Source of the DNA: Comamonadaceae bacterium
GTDB taxonomy: Bacteria > Pseudomonadota > Gammaproteobacteria > Burkholderiales > Burkholderiaceae_C
DNA length: 64,000 nt
NCBI GenBank assembly: GCA_947442105.1
Contig: CANEVH010000008.1
Location: 1 to 64,000 of the forward strand
Direction of reading: 5' to 3'
Shown here: piece after piece, positions 63,603 through 64,000 of the stretch
Layout of the letters: each line of letters starts with the position of its first letter
How positions within the stretch are numbered: position 1 is the stretch's first letter
Notes under the pieces: model-generated
Database searches by the model: none
Told to the model about the DNA's origin: nothing
Seen by the model: the letters and a program-made list of their open reading frames with translations, nothing else
Translations under genes and position numbers: made by a program

Positions 63603-64000
63603 ATGGCGCGGGTGGCAATGCCGATGTGGAGGGTATTGCTACTTCTCCTCTGGGCCTTGTGCAGCCTGGGTGCTGCGCAGGCGGGCGGGGTGCTGATCGT
63701 CTCCAGCGACCCCAGCAGCGCCAGTTATGCCGAGGCAGCCGACGCGCTGTGCAGCGCACTGCAACTCTCTGGCGTGCGAAACATTACCCAGCGCGATGCG
63801 AAGGAAATCGCCGCCATGGATGGGTCTGGCGCCGCCTTGCCCAAAGTGGTGGTCACGCTGGGTGCAGAGGGGTTTCGCCAAGTGGTGGCCCGCGATTTGC
63901 GCGTGCCGGTGATTGCCATGCTGATTCCGCGCCAGAGTTTTGATAGCGCCGTGAAGCTCGCGGGCAGCAAGGCCAATGGCGCCGTGGCGCTCTACCTGGA
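63603..64000 (+). CDS. ABC-type substrate-binding-like protein, N-terminal part
   Basis: An ATG one base after the receptor stop opens a frame to the window end: a signal peptide (WRVLLLLLWALCSLGAAQAG), then VLIVSSDPSSASYAEAADAL and VVVTLGAEGFRQVVARDLRV, as in the ABC_sub_bind group of periplasmic proteins. Paired with the receptor, it may sense or deliver the same ligand, as in receptor/binding-protein/signalling clusters. The 3' part is outside the window. Confidence 0.75.
   Translation, partial: MARVAMPMWRVLLLLLWALCSLGAAQAGGVLIVSSDPSSASYAEAADALCSALQLSGVRNITQRDAKEIAAMDGSGAALPKVVVTLGAEGFRQVVARDLRVPVIAMLIPRQSFDSAVKLAGSKANGAVALYL

Overview
The window looks like a chromosome segment of a high-GC betaproteobacterium of the order Burkholderiales, most likely Comamonadaceae (a Rhodoferax-like organism). 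This rests on the purM / AI-2E permease / hda / HAD / pcnB / folK order, tandem cyanophycin synthetase genes with their associated ABC transporter and DUF1854 protein, a QueE with the CX14CX2C cysteine pattern, and the GC-rich codon style. The family assignment is inference. No rRNA, tRNA or CRISPR array was seen.

Region 1 (1-16 kb) is accessory and defence-like. It holds the end of an IS transposase that cut an antitoxin-like gene, a HigBA-type toxin-antitoxin pair, a frameshifted RHS C-terminal fragment with a small membrane protein behind it, an AbiEi/AbiEii pair, a second RHS remnant fused against a glycerate kinase gene, a hipBA operon with a clear palindromic operator, and a low-GC methylase/nuclease/regulator cluster that looks like a restriction-modification system. 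After a 485-base gap comes a compact minus-strand operon: VapBC-type pair, Hsp70-like ATPase, 2OG-Fe(II)-like protein and a 52-residue basic protein.

Region 2 (15.7-25.7 kb) is a purine locus. xdhA-xdhB (xanthine dehydrogenase) run leftward. Divergently, a four-gene BMP-family nucleoside/purine ABC transporter runs rightward, followed across a strong terminator hairpin by a Rieske oxygenase. Guanine deaminase (guaD) sits at 40.5 kb behind queE-queD, so the window encodes uptake plus guanine to xanthine to urate conversion.

Region 3 (25.8-39.0 kb) is rich in envelope genes: a tiny membrane protein, an OmpA-like porin, a 720-residue lipoprotein with four Ig-like repeats and a C-terminal ice-binding-type DUF3494 domain, a BON-domain lipoprotein, a desaturase with a PhnD-like binding protein, a chaperone-usher pilus locus with a mosaic usher, and a truncated two-partner-secretion transporter.

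Region 4 (39.4-51.7 kb) contains queE-queD-guaD, a repeat-filled spacer, a DJ-1/SRPBCC fusion, a small phosphatase, and the cyanophycin cluster (cphA, a cphA-prime paralogue with a degraded Mur-domain P-loop, and the divergent ABC transporter plus DUF1854 gene).

Region 5 (51.7-64 kb) is mostly core: DUF962, purM, AI-2E permease, hda, HAD hydrolase, pcnB, folK. The folK gene ends inside a perfect 58-bp palindromic repeat. Then come an alpha/beta hydrolase that appears to lack its catalytic His, an Ala-rich helical protein carrying a perfect 26-bp inverted repeat, a GGDEF/HD-GYP protein, a TonB-dependent receptor and the start of an ABC-type binding protein.
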